From positions 62,001 through 126,000 of the forward strand of contig NZ_JBHVRO010000010.1 of assembly GCF_042885655.1 (NCBI RefSeq): a stretch of 64,000 bases of DNA, in the 5' to 3' direction. Below the pieces are notes generated by a model that saw nothing but the letters and a program-made list of their open reading frames with translations, had not been told where the DNA came from and did not search any database. Positions 17,831-26,586 of the stretch are shown one piece after another. A program made the translations under genes and the position numbers. Every line of letters starts with the position of its first letter. Position 1 is the first letter of the stretch. This DNA is from Psychrobacillus sp042885655. Lineage in GTDB: Bacteria; Bacillota; Bacilli; Bacillales_A; Planococcaceae.

Positions 17831-20194
17831 TTATTTTAATTCAACAACAGTTACCCCGTGCCCACCTTCTCCGGCTTCTCCATATCGATAACTTTTAACG
17901 CGAGAATGATTTTTCAAATATTGTTGAATGGCTTGTCTTAAAACACCAGTACCTTTACCATGAATAATAGACACGCGAGGATAGTTTGAAAGTATAGCAT
18001 CATCTAAATACTTTTCTGTTCGAATAATTGCGTCCTCATACCGCTCTCCACGAAGATCAAGTTCTAACTTCACATGGGAATCTCTCCCACGAACCGAATT
18101 TACAGATACCGTTTGTTTTTGCTTTTCCGGTTTAATAAATTCTAAGTCTGCTTCGTCTAATTTCATTTTTAACATACCGATTTGAACAGACCATTCTGAT
18201 TTCGATAGCTTTTGCAGTAAAGTTCCTTTTTGACCAAAGCTTATCACCTTTACTTCGTCTCCAACTTTCAGTTCTTTTGAGACCTCGTTAAGCTTCTTTT
18301 GTTTTTTCAATACAGGATTATTCGGCAATGCTTCATCCAAGCGTTTTTTTACATCTATAAGCTCATGTTCTTTTATAAATTGATGTGTATTCGTTTGCAT
18401 TTTACGTAACTCACGAATAATTTCATCTGCTTCACGTCTAGCATCTTCTACTATTTTCTTGGCTTTTTCTTTTGCTTTTTGCTCTAATTGTTCTTTCTTT
18501 TGGTCTAATTGTGCAAGTTTTTGCTCTAGTTCTTCTTTTACTAATCGCGCTTCCTCTAACTTATCTTCAGTTTCTTCTGCATCTTTCTCAGCTTGTCTTC
18601 TACTTTCTTCTAACGAGGCAATCATCGAATTGACTTCTCCTCTGTCCGTTCCTGTAAATGACTGTGCTTGTGCAATAATATTTGATGGCAGTCCAAGTCT
18701 CTCAGAGATTTCAAACGCATTACTACGCCCAGGTACTCCTATTAATAACTTATAAGTCGGACTTAATGTTTCAATATCAAATTCCACACTTGCATTCGCA
18801 ACACCTGGACGATTATACCCATATGCTTTTAGTTCCGGGTAATGAGTAGTTGCCATTACTCGTGCACCTGTACCATGAACTGCATCCAAGATGGAGATTG
18901 CAAGAGCAGCTCCTTCTTGAGGATCTGTTCCAGCTCCAAGCTCATCAAATAAGATTAATGATTTATCGTCATACTTTTTTAGAATATCTACAATATTTAC
19001 CATATGGGAAGAGAATGTACTTAAGCTTTGCTCAATAGATTGTTCATCGCCAATATCAGCAAATACCGTTTCAAATAACGAAACCTCGGAACCATCTAAA
19101 GCAGGAATTGGAATTCCACTTTGTGCCATTAATGTACACAGTCCTACTGTTTTAAGTGTTACTGTTTTACCACCTGTATTAGGACCTGTAATAACGATGG
19201 CAGTAATATCTTTCCCAAATTCAATCGTATTTGGCACAGCTGTTTCTATTGGAATTAGCGGGTGTCTCGCTTTAACTAAACGAATATATCCATCATTATT
19301 AATTTGAGGCATTGTGCATTTTTCTGCTTGTCCATACTTCGCCTTTGCTAAAATAACATCTATTTCCCCTAAAATGCCGACTAATAAGAAAATTTCATGT
19401 CCAACTACTTCTACTTCAGCAGTTAGTTTTATTAAAATACGTTCAATCTCCTCTTGTTCCTTTACCTTTAACCCACGTATATCATTATTTAGCTGAACAA
19501 CTGCGGATGGTTCGATAAATAAGGTTTGTCCAGAAGAAGATTGATCATGGATGATTCCGCCATAATGACTTCGGTATTCGGACTTAACTGGAATTACATA
19601 CCGATCATTACGAATCGTAATAATGGAGTCAGAAAGCATTTTGGATGCATTTGCACCTCTTGTATAGCTTTCTAGTTTTTCACGTACTCGACCTACCTGC
19701 ATTCTGAGTTGTTGACGAATCGACCGTAGAGTACTACTTGCACTGTCTAAGACAGTTCCGTTTTCATCAATACAATTATTTATTTCATGTTCTAGAGCGG
19801 TAAGAATTGGTATTGCATCTTTTTTCTCTAGGAAATGTGGAATTTTAACGTCCTCAGAATCTGCAACATTCTCAAGAAATTGACGTAAGATTTTACTCGA
19901 TCGAATTGTACTAGCTGTTTCCATTAATTCAACTGGGCTTAACATTCCACCAATCTGCGCTCGTTTTGCATGCGGTCGTATATCTGTAATGCCACCCATC
20001 GGAACATTTCCTCTAATTCGAAGAACTGTTAAACCTTCGTCCATCTCTTCTAAAAGTTTTGTCACTTCTGCGAAATCTACAGAGGGGACAAGTTTATCTA
20101 TATGATTTTTTCCAACAGAAGAAGTACAATACTTCGCAACTTCTTCCCGAATTTTAAAGTATTCTAATGTTTTCAGTGCTCTTTCAGCTATCAA
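17831..20194 (-). CDS. mutS2: Endonuclease MutS2
   Basis: A 787-residue MutS homologue lacking the mismatch-recognition domain. It shows a clamp/core region, ATPase with Walker A (ITGPNTGGKTVTLKT, about 330-344), Walker B LILFDELGAGTDPQEGA, a long coiled coil (about 515-620) and a C-terminal Smr nuclease domain (LDLRGERYEDA, HGKGTGVLR). Family members limit homologous recombination and rescue collided ribosomes. Ends at the conserved GHGVTVVELK. Confidence 0.97.
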   Translation of the reverse strand: MIAERALKTLEYFKIREEVAKYCTSSVGKNHIDKLVPSVDFAEVTKLLEEMDEGLTVLRIRGNVPMGGITDIRPHAKRAQIGGMLSPVELMETASTIRSSKILRQFLENVADSEDVKIPHFLEKKDAIPILTALEHEINNCIDENGTVLDSASSTLRSIRQQLRMQVGRVREKLESYTRGANASKMLSDSIITIRNDRYVIPVKSEYRSHYGGIIHDQSSSGQTLFIEPSAVVQLNNDIRGLKVKEQEEIERILIKLTAEVEVVGHEIFLLVGILGEIDVILAKAKYGQAEKCTMPQINNDGYIRLVKARHPLIPIETAVPNTIEFGKDITAIVITGPNTGGKTVTLKTVGLCTLMAQSGIPIPALDGSEVSLFETVFADIGDEQSIEQSLSTFSSHMVNIVDILKKYDDKSLILFDELGAGTDPQEGAALAISILDAVHGTGARVMATTHYPELKAYGYNRPGVANASVEFDIETLSPTYKLLIGVPGRSNAFEISERLGLPSNIIAQAQSFTGTDRGEVNSMIASLEESRRQAEKDAEETEDKLEEARLVKEELEQKLAQLDQKKEQLEQKAKEKAKKIVEDARREADEIIRELRKMQTNTHQFIKEHELIDVKKRLDEALPNNPVLKKQKKLNEVSKELKVGDEVKVISFGQKGTLLQKLSKSEWSVQIGMLKMKLDEADLEFIKPEKQKQTVSVNSVRGRDSHVKLELDLRGERYEDAIIRTEKYLDDAILSNYPRVSIIHGKGTGVLRQAIQQYLKNHSRVKSYRYGEAGEGGHGVTVVELK

Positions 20195-20209
20195 TGTGGC
20201 ACCTCCTAA

Positions 20210-21913
20210 TTACTTCATAATAAATTGCTTAAATTTCTCTAATGTCCATGTATTTACAACATTTTCTTTGTGAAGCCAAGCTTTTTGTGCATAACGTATA
20301 CCAACATCCATATATTTAAGTTGGTCCATATGATGGGCATCTGTATTAATTGCAATTGGAACTGAAGCTTCTTTTGCTAAATGTAAGTATTCGGTTTTTA
20401 AATCCAGTCGATATGGACTAGCATTTAGCTCTAGAATTTTTCCATATTCCTTTGCCCACTTTATTAACTCAGGTACATCTGGATTATACCCTTCACGTTG
20501 TTCAATAATTCTTCCTGTTGGATGAGCAATCATATGTACATATGGATTTTTTATAGCATTATATAAACGCTCCATTATTTTTTCTTGCGGTTGACTAAAA
20601 CTTGAATGGATGGAAGCTATAACAAAATCTAACTGCTTTAAAACTTCATCATCAAAATCAAGCGAACCATCAGGTAGAATATCCATTTCCGTACCTGCAA
20701 ATATTTCTATATCTTTATACTTAGCATTTAGTTCTTGAATTGTTTCTATTTGCTGTAGTAAGCGTTCTTTGGAAAGACCATTTGCTACCTTTAAGTAATC
20801 AGAATGATCCGAAATGACCATATGCGAATAACCTTTTGCCAAACACGCTTCTACCATTTCTTCTATGGAATGTGCTCCGTCTGACCAAGTCGTGTGCATA
20901 TGAAAATCACCTTTTATATCATCTAATGTCACGAGAAATGGTAGTTGATCTAGTGTGCCAAGCTCTGATCCGTCTTCTCGTACAGTAGGGGGGATAAATG
21001 GTAAACCAAAGTAGTTATAGAATTCATACTCGGACTCAAAATGTTGAATGGTTCCATCTTCTAACTCCACTCCATACTCACTTATTTTCTTCCCTTGGTC
21101 TTTTGCGATTTGTCTCATTTTTATATTGTGATCTTTGGAACCTGTAAAATGGTTTAAAGCAGAAGCATATTGGTGTATTTCTACTAAACGGAAATCTACG
21201 TCCACTTCATTTTCTACATCCAGTGTAACAGACACTTTTGTATCGCCAGCTGCAATGACTTTTATAATCGGAAGTACCTTTAATAACTCTTCTCGGACTT
21301 CTTGTGGTGAACTTGTCGCAATAATAAAATCTATGTCTTTACTTGCTTCCTTTACTCTTCTATAAGAACCTGCTACTGAAAACTTTTCGATCATAGAGAT
21401 ATCTAAAAGCTTTTTTCTGATCATTTCTACGATTGGTTCTAACTGCCAAATTGCTGTTCTTTCTGGCTTCGATTGGAAGCTTTCAATTTCAGCTAATATT
21501 TTCTCTTCTGTCTTCGCAGCAAATCCTTCTAAAGTTTGTACTTTCTTTGCCACACAAGCTTCTTTTAAAGCGTCTATCGAATCAATTTGTAATTCCTTAT
21601 AAAGCTTAGCTATTTTCTTCCCGCCAAGTCCTGGTATTTTTAACATAGGAAGTAGTCCACTAGGTACCGTTTTTTGAAGTTCTATTAACAAGGAAGAATG
21701 GCCTTCATCTATTAAGTCCTTAATAACCGCACCAGTTGCAGCACCAATTCCTTTTAAAGACAAAATATTATCCATTTCAGCAAGACTACGTGCATCTAGT
21801 TCTAATACTTGTGCAGCTTTACGAAATGCTGAAACTTTAAAAGGATTTTCTCCTTGTAATTCCATGTATAGAGCAATTTTTTCCAATGTGCGAATAATAG
21901 TCTTTTTATCCAT
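20210..21913 (-). CDS. polX: DNA polymerase X family protein with PHP domain
   Basis: A 567-residue repair polymerase. Residues about 1-310 are the Pol beta-like part with helix-hairpin-helix regions (LKGIGAATGAVIKDL, IPGLGGKKIAKLYKEL) and the nucleotidyl-transfer site VAGSYRRVKEASKDIDFI. Residues about 330-567 are the PHP phosphoesterase domain (GDFHMHTTWSDGAHSIEEMV, ISDHSDY, INTDAHH). The start at 21913 has AAAGGGG at the right distance; an ATG 18 bases earlier does not. B. subtilis PolX is about 570 residues. Confidence 0.95.
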   Translation of the reverse strand: MDKKTIIRTLEKIALYMELQGENPFKVSAFRKAAQVLELDARSLAEMDNILSLKGIGAATGAVIKDLIDEGHSSLLIELQKTVPSGLLPMLKIPGLGGKKIAKLYKELQIDSIDALKEACVAKKVQTLEGFAAKTEEKILAEIESFQSKPERTAIWQLEPIVEMIRKKLLDISMIEKFSVAGSYRRVKEASKDIDFIIATSSPQEVREELLKVLPIIKVIAAGDTKVSVTLDVENEVDVDFRLVEIHQYASALNHFTGSKDHNIKMRQIAKDQGKKISEYGVELEDGTIQHFESEYEFYNYFGLPFIPPTVREDGSELGTLDQLPFLVTLDDIKGDFHMHTTWSDGAHSIEEMVEACLAKGYSHMVISDHSDYLKVANGLSKERLLQQIETIQELNAKYKDIEIFAGTEMDILPDGSLDFDDEVLKQLDFVIASIHSSFSQPQEKIMERLYNAIKNPYVHMIAHPTGRIIEQREGYNPDVPELIKWAKEYGKILELNASPYRLDLKTEYLHLAKEASVPIAINTDAHHMDQLKYMDVGIRYAQKAWLHKENVVNTWTLEKFKQFIMK

Positions 21914-21962
21914 CCATAGAACCCCTTTCATTCGAAAAAAAACTCCCCTCTACTGAGAGAAG

Positions 21963-22505
21963 TTATTTTTCGATATAGATATACCACCAATTTTTCACTG
22001 TCTCTGATAGTAGTGGCGTGTGATTAAGAATCCAAGACGTTAAACTAGATTTTGATATAAAACTTTGAATAATATCGATAGGTAGTAAAGCAAAAATGTA
22101 CAATAACACAAAAATAATGAAATAAAACTCAATAAATCCTAAAACTGCCCCAATCATATTGCTTATAAAACCAAGTATAGGCAAATACTTTAAAAAATCA
22201 AACATCGACGCTAATAAATGAAGTGCAAATTTGACGACCATAAATATAAGCGCAAACGCAATAATACGATAAAAGGTTTGGTCTAAATCTAAACTCTCTA
22301 CAGCTATAGTAAGCTTAGACCCGGTAGTTACAGCAGGAAATGGAATCCATAAAACAAATTTCTCTGCAAGTGGTTTATAATAAGTATAAGAAACGATGAG
22401 TGCGATGATAAAACCAGTCATGTGAATGAGTTGTACAACTAACCCTCGTTTTGCGCCAGTTATAAAACCAGCGACAAGTAATATTAAAATCAGAATATCT
22501 AACAT
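21963..22505 (-). CDS. yshB: CvpA-family membrane protein (YshB)
   Basis: A 180-residue protein with four hydrophobic segments of the colicin V production (CvpA) family, starting MLDILILILLVAGFITGAKRGLV. Location between zapA and polX is the B. subtilis arrangement. The molecular role in Bacillales is not settled. Four bases separate it from zapA, so the two are co-transcribed. Confidence 0.9.
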   Translation of the reverse strand: MLDILILILLVAGFITGAKRGLVVQLIHMTGFIIALIVSYTYYKPLAEKFVLWIPFPAVTTGSKLTIAVESLDLDQTFYRIIAFALIFMVVKFALHLLASMFDFLKYLPILGFISNMIGAVLGFIEFYFIIFVLLYIFALLPIDIIQSFISKSSLTSWILNHTPLLSETVKNWWYIYIEK

Positions 22506-22509
22506 TTTT

Positions 22510-22770
22510 TCAGTCCTTTAACTTTTTCAATTCTTCTTCTAGAAGTTCTAATTGTTCTTTTACTTTTATGTAATCGTTTACTGCATTGACGGCTGTTAAC
22601 ACTGCCAATTTAGCAATATCTAATTTACCGTTATGAGAATGTATTTCTCTCATTTTATCATCTACCATGGAGGCAACAAGACGCATATGACCAGAAGTTT
22701 CGGAACCTACCATTTTATAATTCTGTCCATATATATCAACAGAAATTCTCGTTTTTTGTTGTTCTGACAA
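22510..22770 (-). CDS. zapA: Cell division protein ZapA
   Basis: An 86-residue FtsZ-ring-stabilising protein: globular N-terminal part (ISVDIYGQNYKMVGSETSGHMRLVASMVDDKM) and C-terminal coiled coil (INDYIKVKEQLELLEEELKKLKD region). Acts in the cytoplasm by crosslinking FtsZ filaments. Divergent from rnhC across about 80 bases. Confidence 0.96.
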   Translation of the reverse strand: MSEQQKTRISVDIYGQNYKMVGSETSGHMRLVASMVDDKMREIHSHNGKLDIAKLAVLTAVNAVNDYIKVKEQLELLEEELKKLKD

Positions 22771-22848
22771 AGATGATCCCTCCCCCAGAAAATCCTATTA
22801 ATAATAATAACACGAAATAGATTGTGATGTGAAGAAAGGAACGAACGA

Positions 22849-23790
22849 ATGTCAAATGAAGTTTTAGTAATGCAACCTAATGAAATAGAAAAAGTGAAAG
22901 CTCATTACGCACAATATAAAGTTGAACGATCTGCTCCTGGAGTATTATTTGCTGCAAAACTCTCGGATACAGCTATTACTATTTATAAGTCTGGTAAAGT
23001 AATGTTTCAAGGAAATGGTGCTTCCCGTGAAGTTTCCTTATGGGGAGGAATCTCCAATGCATCAATAGAAAAGGTTTTTAGTAGTGCTACAAAAGGAGAC
23101 ACATTACCACCCAACTTCTCCTCTTTCTCAGTCATTGGATCAGATGAAACGGGGACTGGTGATTATTTTGGTCCAATTACAGTAGCAGCTTGTTATGTTC
23201 GCTCAGATCAAATTGAATTGATACAAGAACTTGGTGTAAAAGATTCAAAAATGTTAACGGATGATGTTATGAGGAAAATGGCTCCAGATTTAATGGCTAC
23301 TTTAACCCATAGTGTGCTCATTTTAAAAAATGAAAAATATAACAACATTCAAAGTCGAGGTTGGTCCCAAGGGAAAATAAAAGCCCTTATGCACAACCAA
23401 GCACTTAAACATGTGTTGAATAAAATGAATCCGGATAAACCTGCATATATATTAATAGACCAGTTTGCTGAAAGAGGCATTTACTATAATCATATTAAAA
23501 CGGAAAAAGAAATCGTTCGTGAAAATGTATTGTTTTCTACAAAAGCTGAACAGTTGCATGTATCTGTTGCAGCTGCATCCATTATTGCAAGATATGCTTT
23601 TTTGAAAGAAATGGACCGTCTTAGTGAAATTGCAAATACGACTATTCCGAAAGGAGCAAGCTCAAAAGTCGACGAAATTGCAGCAAAAATTCTTTTAAAA
23701 CATGGAGAAACATTTTTAAAAACCATTACGAAGTGGCATTTTGCTAATACCCAAAAGGCAATTACAATTGCCAACAAGAAAAGATATTAA
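22849..23790 (+). CDS. rnhC: Ribonuclease HIII
   Basis: A 313-residue enzyme that cleaves RNA in RNA-DNA hybrids. The N-terminal TBP-like substrate-binding domain covers about residues 1-85. The catalytic domain begins SVIGSDETGTGDYFGP (acidic D and E), followed by VKDSKMLTD, ILIDQF and AAASIIARYAFL. It is divergently oriented from zapA, as in relatives. Confidence 0.97.
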   Translation: MSNEVLVMQPNEIEKVKAHYAQYKVERSAPGVLFAAKLSDTAITIYKSGKVMFQGNGASREVSLWGGISNASIEKVFSSATKGDTLPPNFSSFSVIGSDETGTGDYFGPITVAACYVRSDQIELIQELGVKDSKMLTDDVMRKMAPDLMATLTHSVLILKNEKYNNIQSRGWSQGKIKALMHNQALKHVLNKMNPDKPAYILIDQFAERGIYYNHIKTEKEIVRENVLFSTKAEQLHVSVAAASIIARYAFLKEMDRLSEIANTTIPKGASSKVDEIAAKILLKHGETFLKTITKWHFANTQKAITIANKKRY

Positions 23791-23939
23791 AAAATCTAGA
23801 TAAAAGTATTTTCATTTTAACTAATTCCAATTTTATAAGAAACACAATGATTTAACACTCATTTCAACAAAACATTAATCACTTTTTTCTTCTAAAATTA
23901 AGAAAACCAAGCGAAATGACACCCATTCTTTTTTTAGAA

Positions 23940-24290
23940 GAGTAACCATAAATACCGTTGATTCCGTTATGGTGGACGCTTTTCGGGGGCAAGGATTCAT
24001 TCTCCTCGACACTGCGTTCCTGCGGAGCCTTCGCCACCTCCGTTTCAATCAACTTGTGCACTATTGGGGATGAAGAGATAAAAAACAACTTTTTAAAAGG
24101 AAATAGCTTCCGATGTTTGCATGGCAGAAAAAAGCCATCTCCTCCTCTTTATCCATAGTTGCTACCTATTTTTTCTCAGTTTCCAATTGCCTTAATAAGT
24201 ATTCTGAGGCGACGCCTTCATGACCAACATCTTGTTTGCCCAAGACTCGTCGATCGCCTTGAGGAAAGCAAATAACGTAGTGCTAAGAAG
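23940..24290. repeat. Degenerate GC-rich repeat remnants between rnhC and sigL
   Basis: The 23791-24437 gap has no gene I can support. About 23970-24080 resembles the outer arm of family A in reverse orientation (GTGGACGCTTTTCGGGGG and CGCCACCTCCGTTTCAATCAA). About 24204-24241 (CTGAGGCGACGCCTTCATGA, then CCAACATCTTGTTTGCCC) is a third, partial copy of the two-hairpin module seen at 16951-16997. Confidence 0.55.
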
Positions 24291-24371
24291 TTGAAATAAT
24301 ACGTCATTCAATTACATTAAAATAATTCTTAATATTCATTTATTTCTATTAAAACATGTCGAAAATTGTAG

Positions 24372-24405
24372 TATAATTAAGGATGTCATAATGTAAGCGT
24401 TCTCA
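24372..24405 (+). promoter_or_regulatory. sigL promoter -10 and CcpA cre site
   Basis: TATAAT at 24372-24377 is a good -10 (the -35 is weak). TGTAAGCGTTCTCA at 24392-24405 matches the cre consensus TGWNANCGNTNWCA at all positions and lies just past the likely transcription start, a position where CcpA blocks transcription. B. subtilis sigL is also reported to be under CcpA control. Confidence 0.75.
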
Positions 24406-24437
24406 AATTAACGTAAGACAAAATGAGGAGGTATACT

Positions 24438-25736
24438 ATGGAACTCATACTTACACAAAAACAAGAACAAAGTTTAGTCATGACTTTTCAATTAAAACAA
24501 GCTATTGAATTATTGCAATTCTCCACTTTCGATCTTTATCAATACATAAAGGAGCAAGAGTTACAAAATCCATTAATCGAATTGGAAGAGCAACCTCAAG
24601 ACTTTTTAATTCCAGAGAGATCACATGGAAAAACTATATTAACTGGCTCCTCCCAACAACTTATAGACTACGCACAAAGTAGTGACATTAATATGAGACA
24701 TAACTTAGTTGAACAAGCAAAGTTACTATTCAAAATGGAAGAGGATCAGAAACTTGTAAAATATCTTATACACAATCTAGATGATAGTGGATTTTTACAG
24801 TTAACTAATTATGAGCCATTTGATGAAGCAACTGTAGTGAGAGGGATTCATCTTCTTCAACAGATTGGACCTATTGGATTAGGTGCAAGAAATATAAGGG
24901 AATCTTTGCTTTTGCAAATAACTTACAATTATCCGGAAGAAAAATTAGCAAAAAGACTTATTGAAAATCACTTAGAATTATTAGCAAATAGAAAGTGGAA
25001 TGACATATCTCGTTGTATGAAAATTTCGTTAGAAAGTGTAAAAAAAACGTATGAATTCATTCGAACACTAAATCCAACTCCTTGCATTGGTATTTCAGAT
25101 TTTTCAGTAGAATATTTAGTTCCGGACATTGTTGTTGAAATTAAAGATGACAAACTTATTTATTACTTAAACGAAAGTTATCTACCCGAAATCCATTTTA
25201 ACAATCAGTACTCGGACTTGATGAATGTTAAAGATGAAACATCCAAATATATTAACAATCAATTCGCAAACTACAAATGGTTGCTAAGTAGTATAGAACA
25301 GCGCCGTTTGACCATTTTAAAAATAGTCGAAGTCTTAATAAAAAAACAAGAAAGCTTTTTCAGAGAAGGCTTCAGTTCACTGAAGCCTTTAACCTTAAAA
25401 GAAGTTGCCAGTGAGATAGAAATGCATGAGTCAACAGTTAGTAGAGCAACTACTAATAAAGTCATACAAACACCTAAAGGTTCATTTGACCTTCGTAAAT
25501 TATTTACTTCTAAGCTAGAAACAAACGATGGAAATTTAATTTCCCAGACAGAAGTTAAATTACTCTTAGAAAATATCATAAAGAAAGAAAATAAATGTAA
25601 GCCTTTTTCTGATCAACAAATTGCAAATCACTTTAATAACGAAAAAGGGATTACAATTGCAAGGCGAACTATTAGTAAATATCGTGAGGAATTAAATATT
25701 CCTCCCGCAAGCCGTCGTAAAGAGATAAGTGTATAA
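24438..25736 (+). CDS. sigL: RNA polymerase sigma-54 factor
   Basis: A 432-residue sigma-54. Region I is glutamine-rich (MELILTQKQEQSLVMTFQLKQAIELLQFS), followed by the core-binding domain, the HTH for the -12 element, and the RpoN box near the C terminus (IARRTISKYREELNIPPASRRKE). The start at 24438 follows GAGGAGG; an ATG 15 bases upstream overlaps that sequence. It lies next to a hut-like cluster with two clear sigma-54 promoters and a sigma-54 activator, so local partnership is likely. Confidence 0.96.
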   Translation: MELILTQKQEQSLVMTFQLKQAIELLQFSTFDLYQYIKEQELQNPLIELEEQPQDFLIPERSHGKTILTGSSQQLIDYAQSSDINMRHNLVEQAKLLFKMEEDQKLVKYLIHNLDDSGFLQLTNYEPFDEATVVRGIHLLQQIGPIGLGARNIRESLLLQITYNYPEEKLAKRLIENHLELLANRKWNDISRCMKISLESVKKTYEFIRTLNPTPCIGISDFSVEYLVPDIVVEIKDDKLIYYLNESYLPEIHFNNQYSDLMNVKDETSKYINNQFANYKWLLSSIEQRRLTILKIVEVLIKKQESFFREGFSSLKPLTLKEVASEIEMHESTVSRATTNKVIQTPKGSFDLRKLFTSKLETNDGNLISQTEVKLLLENIIKKENKCKPFSDQQIANHFNNEKGITIARRTISKYREELNIPPASRRKEISV

Positions 25737-25790
25737 ATGAGAATAATAAAAGAAAGTTAGGTATTCAAATAAGAAAAACGCAAGCGACTG

Positions 25791-26037
25791 TAAGTGCATC
25801 TTGTTCTTTACTATTTCCAGAGTGCTTTGGACTAAACCTCAGCTATACTATTACCAGAGAAGTATGGCTCGTGAAGTGACTGCGTCACTTCACGAGCCTT
25901 TTTCGGTAATCTTATGGCGGATATTTGTCCTTCGCCCTCTTGGAATATGTGAAGACATAATGCTTTTGGTCTGGATAATTAATGATAAAATCCTGTCTTA
26001 CTCTTTTAATAGCGTCCGAAGATACATTTTCGGACGC
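25791..26037 (+). repeat. Two-hairpin structured repeat, family B, copy 2
   Basis: Starts TAAGTGCATC. Hairpin 1: GGCTCGTGAAGTGAC (25866-25880) pairs with 25884-25898. Hairpin 2: GCGTCCGAA/TTCGGACGC (26012-26020 with 26029-26037), loop GATACATT. Relative to copies 1 and 3 two adjacent bases of stem 2 are swapped on both arms, restoring pairing. It lies 55 bases after sigL. A 136-codon frame runs across it but is not a credible gene. Confidence 0.85.
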
Positions 26038-26182
26038 GGTTTCGCTTCTTTAGGTATGGATACTATCTATTTTTCCTTCTTCCAGCCACAAATAGAAAGC
26101 ACTGCTAAGCGCTATGAATACTGGATTCCTAGCATCCAACTGCATATAATTTCTTATCTTTGTAAAAAGCACAAGTGCCATT

Positions 26183-26430
26183 TAAGTGCATCTTGTCTTC
26201 GCTATTTTTAGGTTGCTTTGGATGTAACATCTGCTTCAACTATTACAGTTGGAATTGTGTAGCTGGAAGTGACTGCGTCACTTCCAGCTACACTTTTTTC
26301 GATAATCTTGTGGCGTATGTTTGTCCGTCTCCCTCTTGGAATGAATAAAGACATGATGCTTTTTTGGATAATGAGAGATAAGATACCTTCCTACTTTTTT
26401 AAAAGCGGACGAAGATACAATTTCGTCCGC
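26183..26430 (+). repeat. Two-hairpin structured repeat, family B, copy 3
   Basis: Tandem to copy 2 with about 145 bases between. Hairpin 1: a 17-bp stem, 26257-26273 with 26277-26293, base GTGTAGCTGG instead of GGCTCGTG but distal AAGTGAC-TGC-GTCACTT identical. Hairpin 2: GCGGACGAA/TTCGTCCGC (26405-26413 with 26422-26430). Confidence 0.85.
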
Positions 26431-26528
26431 TCAGCGCATCTTTATCAATAACAACTGCTTATTTTTCTCTACTCGCACTTCCTCTATTAATAATTAAAGC
26501 AAAGTAACGGTTCATACATTCTCTCTGA

Positions 26529-26581
26529 AAAAAACCAATCCTAACTGTTCTTTATATATCAACAGTTAAAATCGGTTTTCC
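26529..26581 (-). terminator. Terminator of the hut-like operon
   Basis: A long imperfect stem AAAACCAATCCTAACTGTT / AACAGTTAAAATCGGTTTT (26531-26549 with 26561-26579), with T residues following on the minus strand, 8 bases past the hutH-like stop. Confidence 0.8.
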
Positions 26582-26586
26582 TAGGA

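Noticed and set aside
25801..26211. 136-codon frame through repeat B copy 2, with partly similar frames in copies 1 and 3
   Set aside because: Stem changes between copies preserve base pairing but alter residues non-conservatively (SGRR to SVRR, NFVR to IFGR), and copy 1 differs by net two bases in the linker, so the frame is not maintained. Structure, not protein, is conserved.
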